A DNA stretch of 55,839 bases from Bacillus sp. JCM 19041 (GCA_001310375.1 BAXC01000017.1:1-55839); one strand, 5' to 3'. Positions 26,732 to 37,267 are shown, numbered from the stretch's first letter. Translations and numbers: made by a program. Notes: a model not told the origin generated them from the letters alone.

Positions 26732-26763
26732 AAAGGCAGTACTTCCTGCCTTTCTTTTTTTTG
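26730..26763 (+). terminator. Terminator after the hydrolase remnant
   Basis: AGAAAGGCAG (26730-26739) pairs with CTGCCTTTCT (26746-26755), then eight T. Confidence 0.85.
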
Positions 26764-26855
26764 ATCGTTGTATAAGGAGAGGATTGTTTTTGGATATAAA
26801 TGGAATGAAAAATGTAAAACAAAATGATGTACAATCATTGACCGTGAAGTTGTGA

Positions 26856-26869
26856 TGAAAGCGCATTCT
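26856..26869 (+). promoter_or_regulatory. cre-like site before the PTS regulator
   Basis: TGAAAGCGCATTCT matches 12 of 14 cre positions. TACAAT at 26889-26894 could be the -10; no good -35 seen. Catabolite control would suit a PTS operon. Confidence 0.35.
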
Positions 26870-26917
26870 TTTTGGGTTTGAGCGATGCTACAATAAATAT
26901 AGAAAGGAGGGATTGCA

Positions 26918-28978
26918 TTGGCACTGAATGATCGGAGCCAAAAAATACTCAATGAAATAGCGAGTAACCGCCAGATTACAAGTGGGACAATTGAAAAGAA
27001 ATATAATTTGACCCGCAGGCAACTAGGATATACCATTCAAAAAATTAATGAATGGCTCCAATCAGAGGATATCGCAGAAATTGAGCGGACAAGGCAAGGT
27101 CGTTTCATTGTTGATCAATCTGTTTTTTCAAAACTATCAAGAGAAGAAGTTCCAGCTCAAAAGAGTGTACAAGGTTTTTTAACGGAAGAACAAAGAGTGC
27201 ATGTCATTTTGTTTATGCTGCTTACTAGTAAGGAAGAGTTATCTCTTTTACATTTCCATTCCGAGTTAGGCTATAGCAAAAATACAGTATTAAGCGACTT
27301 AAAACAAGTGCAAGTCTTTGTAGAATCTTTTGAGTTAACGGTACGTTATTCGAGACGGTCAGGATATTTGCTTGAAGGAAAAGAGTTGCAAATCCGCAAG
27401 TTATTGATTCACTTAGTAGAATCAGCACTCCAAATGCATGATGGTAAGTCACACATTGAAAAAGTGACAGTAGTTGATGCAAGCGAAGTGAGTGATTTCC
27501 AGAAGCGAATCGAAAGAGTGGAACAGAAGCTCGGGATACAGTTCACCGATGAGAAGCTAGTTGCAATGCCTTACATCTTTATGCTTATTTTAAAACGAAT
27601 TGAAAGAGGCCATGTCTTGGATCCGTTTTCAATTGAGTATGAAGAGCTGTCTGATACGAAAGAGTATCAGGCAACCGAGTATATTTTTCATCAGATGGTT
27701 GAAGTGCCTAAGCAGGAGCGGTTATTTGTTGCACTTCATCTATTAGCGGCGAACGTCCACTGGTCGGAATTAATGTCTGAAGACGAGGCTCTGCCTGACT
27801 TAATACCAGCATTATCTAAGATGCTTCAATTATTCGAGAGAAGCGCATGCATTTATCTACAGGAACGAGAGCTGTTGCTAAAGAAACTTGTTCAGCATAC
27901 AAAACCTGCTTATTATCGCATCAAATACCAATTAACAGAAATCGAAACGGTGGAGAACCCTTTCAGTACTGAATATCGAGAATTGCACCATTTAGTGAAA
28001 AGAAGTCTTGGACCTCTTGAAAAGCTGTTTGGTAAAGAAATTCCCGAATCGGAAATGATGTATTTGACGATGTTAATTGGCTCATGGATGACAAGACAAG
28101 GTGAGAGTATTGACAAGAAAATAAAAGCAATTGTTGTTTGTCCGCAAGGTGTATCTGTTTCACGTTTAATGTTCAAAGAATTAACGGAATTATTTCCGGA
28201 GTTTATCTTTTTGGATTCGCTGTCTGTACGTCAATTTCAATCCTATGAACTCTCATATGATTTGGTTTTCTCGCAAACGCCGTTGGAAACATCAAAATTG
28301 CTTTATATTACAAAAGCGTTTCTAGGAAAAGAAGAGAAATATCGCTTAAAGCAACAGGTTATGCAAGATGTGCATGGCTATAAACCGACAGAGATTAATC
28401 TAAACCACGTGATGGATATGATTAAGAGTCATGCAGTTGTTTCAAATGAAGATGCACTGCGCACGGAACTCTATCAATATTTTAACCCGGAATCAGACAA
28501 CAATAAGGTCGTTCATGATTCTGAACAAGGACGCAGTTTAAATTCGTTTATTTATCCCGATGTGATTACTCAATTCAAATCAACGCAATCGTGGGAAGTC
28601 GCTCTCTCAATAGCGGCCAAGCCACTTGTTGAACAAGGAATGATAGAAGAACGATATATTGAGGCCCTTATTGCTAATAAAGAACGTGATCCTTATATCA
28701 TTATTGGTCCTCACCTGGCAATTCCTCACGCTGCGCCAGAAGAAGGAGTTATCCAGTCTGGAATGAGTTTGCTTCAGTTAGAGGAACCGGTACAGTTCTC
28801 GGAAGAAGAATCCGTTCAGTTAATTTTTGTCATAGCCGCAAAAGACAAACATCAACATATTCGGGCGTTAAGACAATTGATTAAATTAGCAGGATCAAAG
28901 AATGACCGAATCAAACTTCAACACGCACAATCAGATAAAGAGATTATGGAAATAATTGATCTCTATTCAGTGGATTAG
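26918..28978 (+). CDS. PRD-domain transcriptional activator with EIIB and EIIA modules (MtlR/LicR type)
   Basis: 686 aa. Order: N-terminal HTH domains (1-~150), PRD1 and PRD2 (~170-400, histidines for PTS phosphorylation), a Gat-type EIIB-like module (KAIVVCPQGVSVSRLMFKEL, Cys near 408) and a C-terminal EIIA module (GPHLAIPHAAPEEG with the active His). It switches the downstream operon according to substrate flux and catabolite state. The start is TTG 26918, with AAAGGAGG 8 nt upstream. It is the first gene of the PTS operon. Confidence 0.88.
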   Translation: MALNDRSQKILNEIASNRQITSGTIEKKYNLTRRQLGYTIQKINEWLQSEDIAEIERTRQGRFIVDQSVFSKLSREEVPAQKSVQGFLTEEQRVHVILFMLLTSKEELSLLHFHSELGYSKNTVLSDLKQVQVFVESFELTVRYSRRSGYLLEGKELQIRKLLIHLVESALQMHDGKSHIEKVTVVDASEVSDFQKRIERVEQKLGIQFTDEKLVAMPYIFMLILKRIERGHVLDPFSIEYEELSDTKEYQATEYIFHQMVEVPKQERLFVALHLLAANVHWSELMSEDEALPDLIPALSKMLQLFERSACIYLQERELLLKKLVQHTKPAYYRIKYQLTEIETVENPFSTEYRELHHLVKRSLGPLEKLFGKEIPESEMMYLTMLIGSWMTRQGESIDKKIKAIVVCPQGVSVSRLMFKELTELFPEFIFLDSLSVRQFQSYELSYDLVFSQTPLETSKLLYITKAFLGKEEKYRLKQQVMQDVHGYKPTEINLNHVMDMIKSHAVVSNEDALRTELYQYFNPESDNNKVVHDSEQGRSLNSFIYPDVITQFKSTQSWEVALSIAAKPLVEQGMIEERYIEALIANKERDPYIIIGPHLAIPHAAPEEGVIQSGMSLLQLEEPVQFSEEESVQLIFVIAAKDKHQHIRALRQLIKLAGSKNDRIKLQHAQSDKEIMEIIDLYSVD

Positions 28979-29004
28979 GAGTAAAGAAATAGACGAGGTG
29001 AACC

Positions 29005-29485
29005 ATGCTATTAAATGAATCGACAATCCTTCTAAATGTAGAAGCGAAAAACAAAGGAAGAAGCCTACGGGGAATGGGGAGTAATTTAAATTCCTTAGGG
29101 CTGGTAAAAGATAGCTTTGTTCCAGCGGTAATTGCAAGAGAAAAGGAATATCCAACTGGTTTACCTACGCGGGGGTTGCAGTGGCGATTCCTCATACGGA
29201 TGTTGAACATGTAATGAAAAAAACGATTAGTATAGCTACATTAAAAGAATCAGTACCGTTTGGTGTGATGGGCGGGGACAGTTCAGAGAGTGTAGAGGTA
29301 AAAGTGGTGTTTATGTTGGCAATGGAAGAAGCCATTCTCAGCTCACTTTACTAAAACGATTAATGCAATTATTTCAAGACGAAACGAAATTAATGGCCAT
29401 TGTAAACGCAACGAAAGAAGAAGACGTAAAAGAACTTGTGTACGACAATTTAGGAATGAACACTCAAGGAGGAGATTTATTATGA
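29005..29485 (+). CDS. PTS galactitol-type EIIA component (two frameshifts)
   Basis: Phosphocarrier domain of the PTS. It begins MLLNESTILLNVEAKN. A GGGGG run at 29171-29175 is one G short; restored, it reads PTRGVAVAIPHTDVEHVMKK with the active-site His. A C is missing near 29332; restored, AMEEAHSQLTLLKRLMQLF. The stop TGA overlaps the EIIB start. About 160 aa when joined, normal length. Confidence 0.82.
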
Positions 29486-29766
29486 AAAAGAAAAAGGTAT
29501 TAGTCGCATGTGGAGCTGGGATTGCAACATCAACAGTAGTAAACAATGCAATTGAAGAAATGGCGAAAGAAAATGGTTTGAAAGTAGATTTGGTTCAAAT
29601 CAAAATCTCTGAAGTAGGAGCTCATCGTGATACAGCTGATCTTCTTGTCACAACGGCAATGACAAAAACAGAGTATCCGTTCCCTGTTATTAATGCGCGT
29701 TCTTTCTTAACTGGCATTGGAACTGATCAAACAAAAAAAGAGATTCTTGAAGCACTCAAAGCATAA
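29482..29766 (+). CDS. PTS galactitol-type EIIB component
   Basis: 94 aa. The phosphorylated cysteine is Cys10 in VLVACGAGIATSTVVNNAI, typical GatB. It accepts phosphate from EIIA and passes it to the polyol during uptake. AAGGAGGAG precedes ATG 29482. Confidence 0.9.
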   Translation: MKKKKVLVACGAGIATSTVVNNAIEEMAKENGLKVDLVQIKISEVGAHRDTADLLVTTAMTKTEYPFPVINARSFLTGIGTDQTKKEILEALKA

Positions 29767-29785
29767 AAAAAGAATGGTATAGTAG

Positions 29786-29811
29786 CCGGTGCCTTATGAT
29801 TAAGGTACCGG
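29786..29811 (+). promoter_or_regulatory. Intra-operon hairpin between EIIB and EIIC genes
   Basis: CCGGTGCC (29786-29793) pairs with GGTACCGG (29804-29811; one G-T pair). No T-tract follows, so it is more likely an mRNA processing or stability element than a terminator. Confidence 0.45.
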
Positions 29812-29839
29812 AAAATACTAGAATAGAGGAGGATCAAAC

Positions 29840-31098
29840 ATGGATGGATTTGTTCATTTCATTCAAGGATTCTTAGATTTAGGTGCAACCGTCATACTAC
29901 CAGTTGCGATCTTTTTACTAGGATTATTATTTGGTCAAAAACCAGGAAAAGCCTTTCGTTCCGGTTTAACGATTGGGATCGCATTTGTTGGTATTTTCTT
30001 AGTGGTTGACTTGCTTGTTAATAACTTAGGACCAGCTGCCCAAGGGATGGTTGATCGTCTAGGTGTTGAATTAAACGTCATTGATGTTGGTTGGCCAGCG
30101 TCATCATCGATTGCGTGGGCATCAATTGTAGCAGCATTTATTATTCCTCTTGGTCTTGCTGTTAACGTCATTATGTTAATGACGAAAACAACGAAAACAA
30201 TGAATGTCGATATTTGGAACTTCTGGCATTATACATTTACAGCTGCAATGGTTTACGTGGTGACAAATAATCTTGTTTTATCTCTACTAGCGGCTGTTAT
30301 ATTTCAAGTGATCTGTTTGAAAATAGCAGACTGGACAGCGCCAATGGTTAGTGAATTCTATGACTTACCAGGTGTATCAATTGCTACAGGAAGTACAATT
30401 TCTTATGCACCGGGAATATTCCTTGTGAAAGGATTGCAAAAGATTCCTGGAGTGAAAAACTGGAATGCAGACCCTGAAACAATCGAAAAAAGGTTCGGTA
30501 TTCTTGGTGAATCCATGTTCATTGGACTTGTTCTTGGAGCAACAATCGGAATACTAGCTGGATACAGCGTTGGCGATGTCATCGAAATTGGGATTGCAAT
30601 GGCTGCGGTTATGGTCCTTATGCCAAGAATGGTTAAGATCTTAATGGAAGGCTTTTACCAGTATCAGAGTCAGCTCGTGAGTGGTTGAATAAACGTTTTG
30701 GTGATCGTGAGATTTATATCGGTCTTGATGCTGCAGTTGCACTTGGACATCCATCGGTTATTTCAACAGCACTTATTTTAGTACCAATTACTGTATTGCT
30801 TGCTGTTGTTCTACCAGGAAATGCTTTGCTTCCATTTGGTGATTTAGCAACAATCCCATTTATTGTGGCATTTATTGTAGGGGCTGCAAGAGGAAATATT
30901 GTTCATTCCGTAATTGTTGGTACAATCATGATCGCTATTTCTCTGTATGTCGCAACAGATATGGCACCAATCTTTACTCAAATGGCTCAGGATGCAAACT
31001 TTAATATGCCACAAGATTCAGCGATGATTTCGAGTATTGACCAAGGTGGAAATATTATTAACTGGATTATAGTTAGATTCTTCGGTCTATTCAGTTAA
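29840..31098 (+). CDS. PTS galactitol-type EIIC permease (frameshifted)
   Basis: About 419 aa, nine or more membrane helices, GatC family. FIQGFLDLGATVILPVAIFL and LGLLFGQKPGKAFRSGLTIG open the protein. A T4 run at 30653-30656 is one T short; restored, it reads EGFLPVSESAREWLNKRFGD. The second part continues IYIGLDAAVALGHPSVISTA to LFS. Translocates and phosphorylates a polyol (galactitol, arabitol or ribitol are possible). Confidence 0.87.
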
Positions 31099-31135
31099 AT
31101 GCTAAATAAGAGAAAAAGATTTGGGGGGAGCAGAA

Positions 31136-32173
31136 ATGAAGGCATTAGTCAAAGCAGCTCATGGATTTGGGAATCTGGAAATTCAACAGAAGCCGGAACC
31201 TGTTCCAACGGAGAAACAAGTAAAAATAAAAGTGAAGTATGCGGGTATTTGTGGTTCGGATATTCATACGTATGAAGGGCATTACAAAGTTGGTGTCCCA
31301 GTAACGCTCGGACATGAATTTTCAGGTGTTGTGGTTGAAGTTGGTCCTGGAGTGAAGTCTTTTAAAGTGGGCGATCGTGTAACATCAGAAACAACGTTTT
31401 ATGTGTGTGGCAAATGTGAGTATTGTCATTCGAAGGATTACAATCTTTGTAATCACCGAAAAGGACTTGGTACACAGCAAGACGGAGGATTCACAAATTA
31501 TTTAATTGCTCGCGAAGAAAGTGTTCATTTATTGCCAGAACATGTTGATTATCGTTCTGCAGCAATGACTGAACCTCTAGCCTGTACCTACCATGCTGTT
31601 GCAAAAACAACGGTGAGCGAAGGTGACTTAGCAATCGTTATAGGACCTGGTCCAATCGGCTTATTAACTGCCCAAGTAGCAAAAAGTCGCGGTGCTAAGG
31701 TGTTGATTACTGGTTTAACGAATGATCAAGTCCGTCTTGATAAAGCGAAAGAGATTGGAATTAATTATGTGGTCAATTCACAAGAAGAAGACTTGAAGCA
31801 AATCGTTCATGAACTAACAGGTGGATATGGCGCAGATATTGTATATGAATGTTCTGGTGCAGTTCCAGCTGCAAAACAAGGGCTCGATTTGCTTAGAAAG
31901 AAAGGACAATATAGTCAAGTTGGTTTATTTGCGACATCCGAGATTGCGTTTGATCTTGAAAAAATTATTCAAAAAGAAATTCGTGTTGTCGGGAGTAGAA
32001 GCCAAAAACCAGCGGATTGGGAGCCTTCACTTGAACTTATGAATGAAGGACAAGTAAATGCGAAAGCACTTGTGACACATGAATTTGATGTAACAGAGTG
32101 GGATAAAGCATATCAAGCAATTAAAAGCGGGGAAGCAATAAAAGTGCTTTTAACCCCAGTAAAAGAGGGATAA
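31136..32173 (+). CDS. Zinc-dependent medium-chain alcohol dehydrogenase (sorbitol/threonine DH-like)
   Basis: 345 aa. Catalytic zinc region GICGSDIHTYEGHYK and GHEFSGVVVEVG; four-cysteine structural zinc site CGKCEYCHSKDYNLC; Rossmann motif IGPGPIGLL. Oxidises a polyol or polyol phosphate with NAD. The start is ATG 31136, directly after GGGGGGAG. It is one of two related enzymes in the PTS operon, so the pathway may need two oxidations or serve two polyols. Confidence 0.88.
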   Translation: MKALVKAAHGFGNLEIQQKPEPVPTEKQVKIKVKYAGICGSDIHTYEGHYKVGVPVTLGHEFSGVVVEVGPGVKSFKVGDRVTSETTFYVCGKCEYCHSKDYNLCNHRKGLGTQQDGGFTNYLIAREESVHLLPEHVDYRSAAMTEPLACTYHAVAKTTVSEGDLAIVIGPGPIGLLTAQVAKSRGAKVLITGLTNDQVRLDKAKEIGINYVVNSQEEDLKQIVHELTGGYGADIVYECSGAVPAAKQGLDLLRKKGQYSQVGLFATSEIAFDLEKIIQKEIRVVGSRSQKPADWEPSLELMNEGQVNAKALVTHEFDVTEWDKAYQAIKSGEAIKVLLTPVKEG

Positions 32174-32237
32174 GTAGCGCCATCAAGGGAGTGAGGCTCC
32201 TTTGTGTTCGTCACTCTCACTACATGGAGGTGCAAAC

Positions 32238-32396
32238 ATGACGGATCTATTCTTAGATTTCATGCTCGGTCCGATTCGTGGAATTGGAGACTTTTATTTT
32301 GAACATCAGATGATTTTTAATTCAATTGTTGTTGGTGTGGCTGCGTTCACATTATTCTCAAAGAAGAAAGCGAAACAGCCAAAAGAACAATCGTAG
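32238..32396 (+). CDS. Small membrane protein of the PTS operon, 52 aa
   Basis: MTDLFLDFMLGPIRGIGDFY leads into one hydrophobic segment (IFNSIVVGVAAFTLF) and a basic tail KKKAKQPKEQS. GGAGGTG lies 7 nt before ATG 32238, an excellent start. It lies between two dehydrogenase genes with tight spacing, so it is likely translated. No family recognised. Confidence 0.7.
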   Translation: MTDLFLDFMLGPIRGIGDFYFEHQMIFNSIVVGVAAFTLFSKKKAKQPKEQS

Positions 32397-32407
32397 GAGG
32401 AGTTCGG

Positions 32408-33476
32408 TTGGAATCACTAAAGCTATATGGCATCCAAGATCTCAGGCATGAAGAGACGCTATCCCTGTGATTGAAAATAACGATGATGTGTTAATAGAAA
32501 TAACGGCTACTGGTATATGTGGCTCTGACTTATCCCGTTTTAAAAAACTTGGACCGTATGTGAGCGGGACAACTTTTGGTCATGAATTTGCGGGCGTTGT
32601 TAGAGAGGTTGGCAATGAGGTAACTGGACTTACACCGGGAATGAGAGTTGCTGCTTGCCCAACGTTTCATTGCGGGGAATGTTCCTTTTGTGAAGTAGGC
32701 GAGCTTCTCGCTGTACCTCCCTTCATGTAATTGGGGCGAAACGTGACGGTGCATTTGCAGAATACATTACGTTACCCGCAAAACAGGTTCTGGCGATTCC
32801 TGATGGAGTAGATGATGACTGCGCTGCATTGATTGAGCCAGCTGCTGTGGTGGCACATGGTTTCTATCAAACGAACATACAGCCTGGTGCATCAGTGGCC
32901 ATTATGGGGTGCGGCAGCATAGGTTTACTAGCCATCCAATGGGCACGGATTTTTGGGGCGCAAACCATTTATGCGATTGATATTGATGCAGATAAACTAG
33001 AGATTGCCCGTACAATGGGAGCGGACCATGTAATTAATCCTATAGAGGATCCAGCACATGAACAGATTTCTACGTTAACAAAGAATTGTGGAGTTGATTT
33101 GGCAATTGAATCAGCTGGTTCTCCAATCACTTCTGCTCAAGTTTTGGCCTTGCCAAAAAAGGGTGGAGAAGTGGTTTATATGGGAATACCTTATGGTGAC
33201 GTGAACATTGAACGGTTTTATTTCGAAAAGATTGTCCGTAATGAATTAACGGTCTATGGATCATGGAACGCACTCTCAGCACCATTTCCAGGCAAGGAAT
33301 GGGAAACAACAATTGCTTATATGAAAAAAGGATTAATTAATGTGAAGCCAATGATTAGTCATCGATTATCGTTAAGTGACGGACCAGAAGTATTTGAAAA
33401 AATCATTAAAGGTGATAAAGGATACGTAAAAGTACTTTTATACCCTGAAAATAAACAAAGAAGCGAGAACCTCTAA
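32408..33476 (+). CDS. Galactitol-1-phosphate 5-dehydrogenase-like zinc dehydrogenase (two frameshifts)
   Basis: TTG 32408 with GGAGGAG upstream: MESLKLYGIQDLRHEET. A C is missing near 32459 (restored TPIPVIENNDDVLIEITATG) and a base near 32700 (restored ASRCTSLHVIGAKRDGAFAE). It has CGSDLSRF, GHEFAGVV, CGECSFC, and Rossmann MGCGSIGLLA. About 356 aa. GatD oxidises galactitol 1-phosphate to tagatose 6-phosphate; the true polyol here is unknown. Confidence 0.82.
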
Positions 33477-33493
33477 TGGTGCTTGCTTCTTTG
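33456..33493. terminator. Bidirectional terminator between the PTS operon and the MFS gene
   Basis: CAAAGAAGC (33456-33464) pairs with GCTTCTTTG (33485-33493); the gatD-like stop codon is in the loop. T-rich sequence follows on the minus strand as well. Confidence 0.65.
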
Positions 33494-33505
33494 TTGCTAA
33501 TCAAA

Positions 33506-34747
33506 TTAAGTCACTTTGCTCTCGGTACGCTTATTCATATAAACGATTAGACCCACGAGTGCAATGCCAATACCTCCAAGGATGGCAGCGACAATATAGG
33601 CAGAAGTAAAAGAACCCGTTGTTTCTTGGAAGTAGGAAGCAATTCTTGGACCAACAAAGGCGCCACCAGAATAACCAAGAAATACGATCGCATAATTTAT
33701 GCCGAAGTTTTTCTCTCCAAAAGTCGTTTTCGTAAGAGGTGGAAAAACAACTAAGAGACCACCAAATGAGAAACCAAGTAAAATAATACATAATGTGAAA
33801 AACACGTTGTTTGTAGCCATTGTCATTAATAAAAGCGCTGTAATGGTCATAAGTAAGTTAATCATTAAAGAAAGATACGAACCAAAACGGTCATAAATGA
33901 CGCCAAAGCTAAGCCTTCCAACAAAGTTTGAGAGTGTACTCACACTAACGATGATTGCTCCTGCAGCAGCGGTCATTCCAACCTGTGTTTGTGCGATAAC
34001 AGAAGCAGAACTAACAAGCATCGTTCCGGCTGTACTTGCAAAAACAAGCGTTAAAAACAATAGATAAAAAACAGGATTTGTAAGCATTTGTTTCCAATTC
34101 AGTTCAAGCATAGCGGTTGATTTGCCACTTTTTGATTGCAGGGGTGGCGTCCATCCTTTTGGACGGAAGTTAGATGGTGCGCTCTTTAATAGCCAGCCAA
34201 CTGCAAATATACCGGCAGCAAAACCAATTCCTAGAATCCGAAAAGCATTCGTCACGCCATATTGCTCAATAATCCAAGCTGAAAGGGGTGAGAGTAGGAA
34301 AGGTCCAATCGCAGCACTTGAAAGTAGGAATCCAGAGATTTTTCCGCCCTTATCTGGGAACCATCGCATTGCCGTGACGAGCGCAGAATTGTACATCATT
34401 CCAGCACCAGTGCCAGCAATGAGACTAAATGTAAGATAGAGCATTGGAATGGTTGTGACCGAACCAGTTAAAAACCAGCCTAATCCGAACAAGGTCCCAC
34501 CAACATACATTAAGTGGCGTGCACCATACTTATCGACAACAATACCTGCAAAGATAGCAACGATCGCAAAAATCAGCGTGTAGAGGGAATAAGCCAAGCT
34601 ATAGTCTCCAATAGACCAGCCGTGGAGTGAAGTCATTGGTTCCGAGAAAACACTGAATATCGCAATGGATGCAACTAGGAAAATAATGATCCAAGCAGAT
34701 GCAAAGACGAGCCAGCGGTTTGTGTTTGATGATTGTTTGGTTGACAT
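33506..34747 (-). CDS. MFS transporter, oxalate/formate-antiporter (OFA) type
   Basis: 413 aa, twelve helices. RWLVFASAWIIIFLVASIAI, GWSIGDYSLAYSLYTL and VDKYGARHLMYVGGTLFGLG fit the OFA family of monocarboxylate carriers. The start is ATG 34747 (MSTKQSSNTNRW), with AGGAGG 8 nt upstream; the longer frame to 34852 would overlap the SDR gene. It follows the SDR gene in one operon. Substrate unknown, likely a small carboxylate. Confidence 0.84.
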   Translation of the reverse strand: MSTKQSSNTNRWLVFASAWIIIFLVASIAIFSVFSEPMTSLHGWSIGDYSLAYSLYTLIFAIVAIFAGIVVDKYGARHLMYVGGTLFGLGWFLTGSVTTIPMLYLTFSLIAGTGAGMMYNSALVTAMRWFPDKGGKISGFLLSSAAIGPFLLSPLSAWIIEQYGVTNAFRILGIGFAAGIFAVGWLLKSAPSNFRPKGWTPPLQSKSGKSTAMLELNWKQMLTNPVFYLLFLTLVFASTAGTMLVSSASVIAQTQVGMTAAAGAIIVSVSTLSNFVGRLSFGVIYDRFGSYLSLMINLLMTITALLLMTMATNNVFFTLCIILLGFSFGGLLVVFPPLTKTTFGEKNFGINYAIVFLGYSGGAFVGPRIASYFQETTGSFTSAYIVAAILGGIGIALVGLIVYMNKRTESKVT

Positions 34748-34771
34748 AGATGAAAAACCTCCTAACATATA

Positions 34772-34802
34772 AGCAGCCACTAAGGTGGACTTAATGGCTG
34801 CT
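34772..34802 (-). promoter_or_regulatory. Hairpin between the SDR and MFS genes
   Basis: AGCAGCCA (34772-34779) pairs with TGGCTGCT (34795-34802). It lacks a strong T-tract and may attenuate transcription into the MFS gene. Confidence 0.45.
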
Positions 34803-34808
34803 AACGGA

Positions 34809-35547
34809 TTATACGATTGTGTATCCGCCATCGATAGGCACAACAGCACCATTCATAAATTGCGATTCGTCAGAAGCGAGAAAAACAGCTAATTCGGCTA
34901 CTTCATAATCATTTCCGAAACGATCCAATGGAATTTTATTTGTTGGACGTGTTTTTAGCATTTCAGCAGTTAAAGGTGTCCGAATGGTTCCTGGAGCAAT
35001 CGCATTGACTTTTACACCTTTTGATGAATAAACAGAAGCTAAGTGTTTCGTGTAGCCAACAACGCCATGTTTTGATGCTGTATAAGCAGCTCCACCCATT
35101 TGGCAACAAGGCCAGCAATGGATGCGATGTTAACGATATTCCCTTTTCCACGCTCAATCATATGAGGGAGTACAAGGTTTGAAATTCGATAAATCGCTTT
35201 CAAGTTAATATTAAAAACCAGATCCCATTGTTCTTCTGTCGTTTCAAGGCTATTTGTGTATTTATCAAAGATTCCTGCGTTATTGACAACAATATCAATT
35301 TGGTTAAAAGTAGTGAGTGTTTCAGAAACCATATTTTCAAGGTCTTGCAAGTTTGTTACATCTACTTTTACTGCAAGCGCCTCGCCGCCTTTTTCTTTTA
35401 TTTCTTGAACGACTGCCGCCGCACCATTTTCATTTAAATCTGCAACAACAACTTTAGCGCCTTCTTCAGCAAACTTTAATGCCTCTGCTTTCCCCATACC
35501 TGAAGCAGCTCCAGTAATAAGGCAACTTTGTCTTGTAAACGTGCCAT
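34809..35547 (-). CDS. Short-chain dehydrogenase/reductase (two frameshifts)
   Basis: Classical SDR of about 246 aa. The start is ATG 35547 (MARLQDKVAL), with AAGGAGG upstream. One base is missing near 35518 (restored ITGAASGMGKAEALKFAEEG, the cofactor-binding motif) and one T at 35099-35101 (restored VAKMGGAAYTASKHGVVGYT with catalytic Tyr/Lys). NNAGIFD and the C-terminus GAVVPIDGGYTIV are standard. Substrate unknown; regulated with the MFS gene, perhaps by the divergent LysR protein. Confidence 0.85.
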
Positions 35548-35723
35548 ATGATAATTCCTCCTTAGAATGTGTAAGAAATGGTCGTACTTCGTATCAAAAG
35601 AAAGCTCATGTGAGTGAAAAGCAACCGTTTGCAACGTGTCATATTTTAGTAACAAACTTTCTTCACGCAACAATCGTACCTTTTCTGTCACATTCTGTAT
35701 AATACATATTTCGACATTATCCG

Positions 35724-35739
35724 ATAACATTAATGTTAT
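35724..35739. promoter_or_regulatory. LysR-type palindrome in the divergent promoter region
   Basis: ATAACATTAATGTTAT is a perfect 16-bp palindrome 13 nt before the lysR start. It lies between divergent lysR and SDR-MFS genes, the usual position for a LysR autoregulatory box. Confidence 0.55.
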
Positions 35740-35752
35740 GGAGGCATAGATC

Positions 35753-36657
35753 ATGGAATTCTTACAATTGAACTATTTTCAGACCGTTGCGAAGTTAGAA
35801 CATATGACGCAAGCGGCGAAACAACTACATGTGTCACAACCAGCATTAAGTAAAATTATCTCAAGGTTGGAAAAGGAATTAGGAGTTCAATTATTTGACC
35901 GAAAAAAACATTCGATACGGTTAAATGAGAATGGAAGAGCTTTTTTAAAGCGTGTTGAACGAATTTTACATGAAGCAAAACAAGGGACTAAAGAAGTCCA
36001 AGATTTAAATGGATTAAAAGAACGATCCGTATCCGTATCGATGGCTTTGCCGCATATCTTGCCATTCTTTTTCTCAGATTATTTGAAGAAATATCCTGAT
36101 GGTCACATTAAGCACTTTACTGCTTCTGCAAATGAAATGGCACACCAGCTAGAGCAAGGTTTTGTTGATCTCTGTATTAGTACGAGCCCAATAGAAGGTG
36201 AAGGGATAAAATGGATGCCTTTAATGGAAGAAGACATTTATTTATCTGTTCCTTTATCACATCGCTTATCAGAGAGAAAAGAAATTATGCTTTCAGAGGC
36301 TGCCGGGGAAATGTTCATTAATCGAAACAAGGATACCACTTTCGTGAGTTAACAGATCATTTTTGTCTTGAAGCGGGGTTTGAACCAAATACACAGGTAG
36401 AGCTTGAAGAAGCCGGTAGTATTTTGAAAATGGTTGAAATGGGCATGGGCGTTTCGTTCACACCTCAACTCTCACTCCTGCGCGAAGCTTTACCAAAAAC
36501 AGTGCAATTAAAGATTACGAATCCAGTTTGTAAACGGAAAATCGGTATTGCTTGGAATGAAGATCAGTACTTAACAAGGGCGGCAAACGAGTTTAAGGAA
36601 TTCACCATTCAATTCTTTGAACAAGCTACAGCAACTTATTATGATGGGAGCAGCTGA
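35753..36657 (+). CDS. LysR-family transcriptional regulator (frameshifted)
   Basis: About 301 aa. HTH in LNYFQTVAKLEHMTQAAKQL and VSQPALSKIISRLEKELGVQ, then the effector domain. A GG at 36331-36332 is one G short; restored, INRNKGYHFRELTDHFCLEA, then continuing to YDGSS. GGAGGC is 9 nt upstream. It is divergent from the SDR-MFS pair, its probable target. Confidence 0.86.
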
Positions 36658-36680
36658 TCTCTAAATCAGCTGCTTTTTGT
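36650..36680 (+). terminator. Terminator after the LysR gene
   Basis: GCAGCTGAT (36650-36658) pairs with ATCAGCTGC (36665-36673), then TTTTTG. Confidence 0.82.
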
Positions 36681-36764
36681 ATTATTAGATTGTTGAAAGT
36701 CTGTGTCAGATGCTGGATATTTCTCGGGAAATAGTTAAAAAGCTGATTATCGAGTAAACAACTA

Positions 36765-37267
36765 ATGGAAGGTGCAGTTCTTGTGGAAAAAAGCAGTAAA
36801 GCTGGGTTTTTAGAATGCGAAGTTGGTTCTCAAGGACAATACGGAAAACATCTCTATAGTACAAATTTAGCAAAAGATTGGGAAGGAACACCTTTAACGT
36901 CCAACGGTAAAATTGTACAAAATGGTCGAGAGGTGTATAAGTGGGCCGTAACAGAGGTTCCAAAAGGAATAGAGCGTTTATTAAGAAAAGCTGATATACA
37001 AATGGAGAATATAGATTGGTTTATCCTCATAGTGCGAATTTACGAATGATTGAAGCGACTTGTCAACGTAGCGGCATTCCAACCGAAAGAAATCTATATA
37101 GTATGGAGTATTACGGAAATACATCGTCAGCATCCATTCCTCTTGCATTAGATACGGCAGTGCGTACGGGAATAGTGAGTAATAATGATTTGTTATTACT
37201 TTATGGATTTGGCGGTGGCTTAGCTTACGCGGGTTTATTAGTCAGTTGGCAAGGTTCTTTATACTAA
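36765..37267 (+). pseudogene. C-terminal half of a FabH-type 3-oxoacyl-ACP synthase III
   Basis: Only the second half of a KAS III survives, from GAVLVEKSSKAGFLECEVGS onward, with the catalytic His in PHSANLRMIEATCQRSG (after restoring one C at 37025) and the Asn in YYGNTSSASIPLAL. The first domain, with the active-site Cys, is missing; upstream sequence has several stops. It ends GFGGGLAYAGLLVSWQGSLY. A real truncation. Confidence 0.75.
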
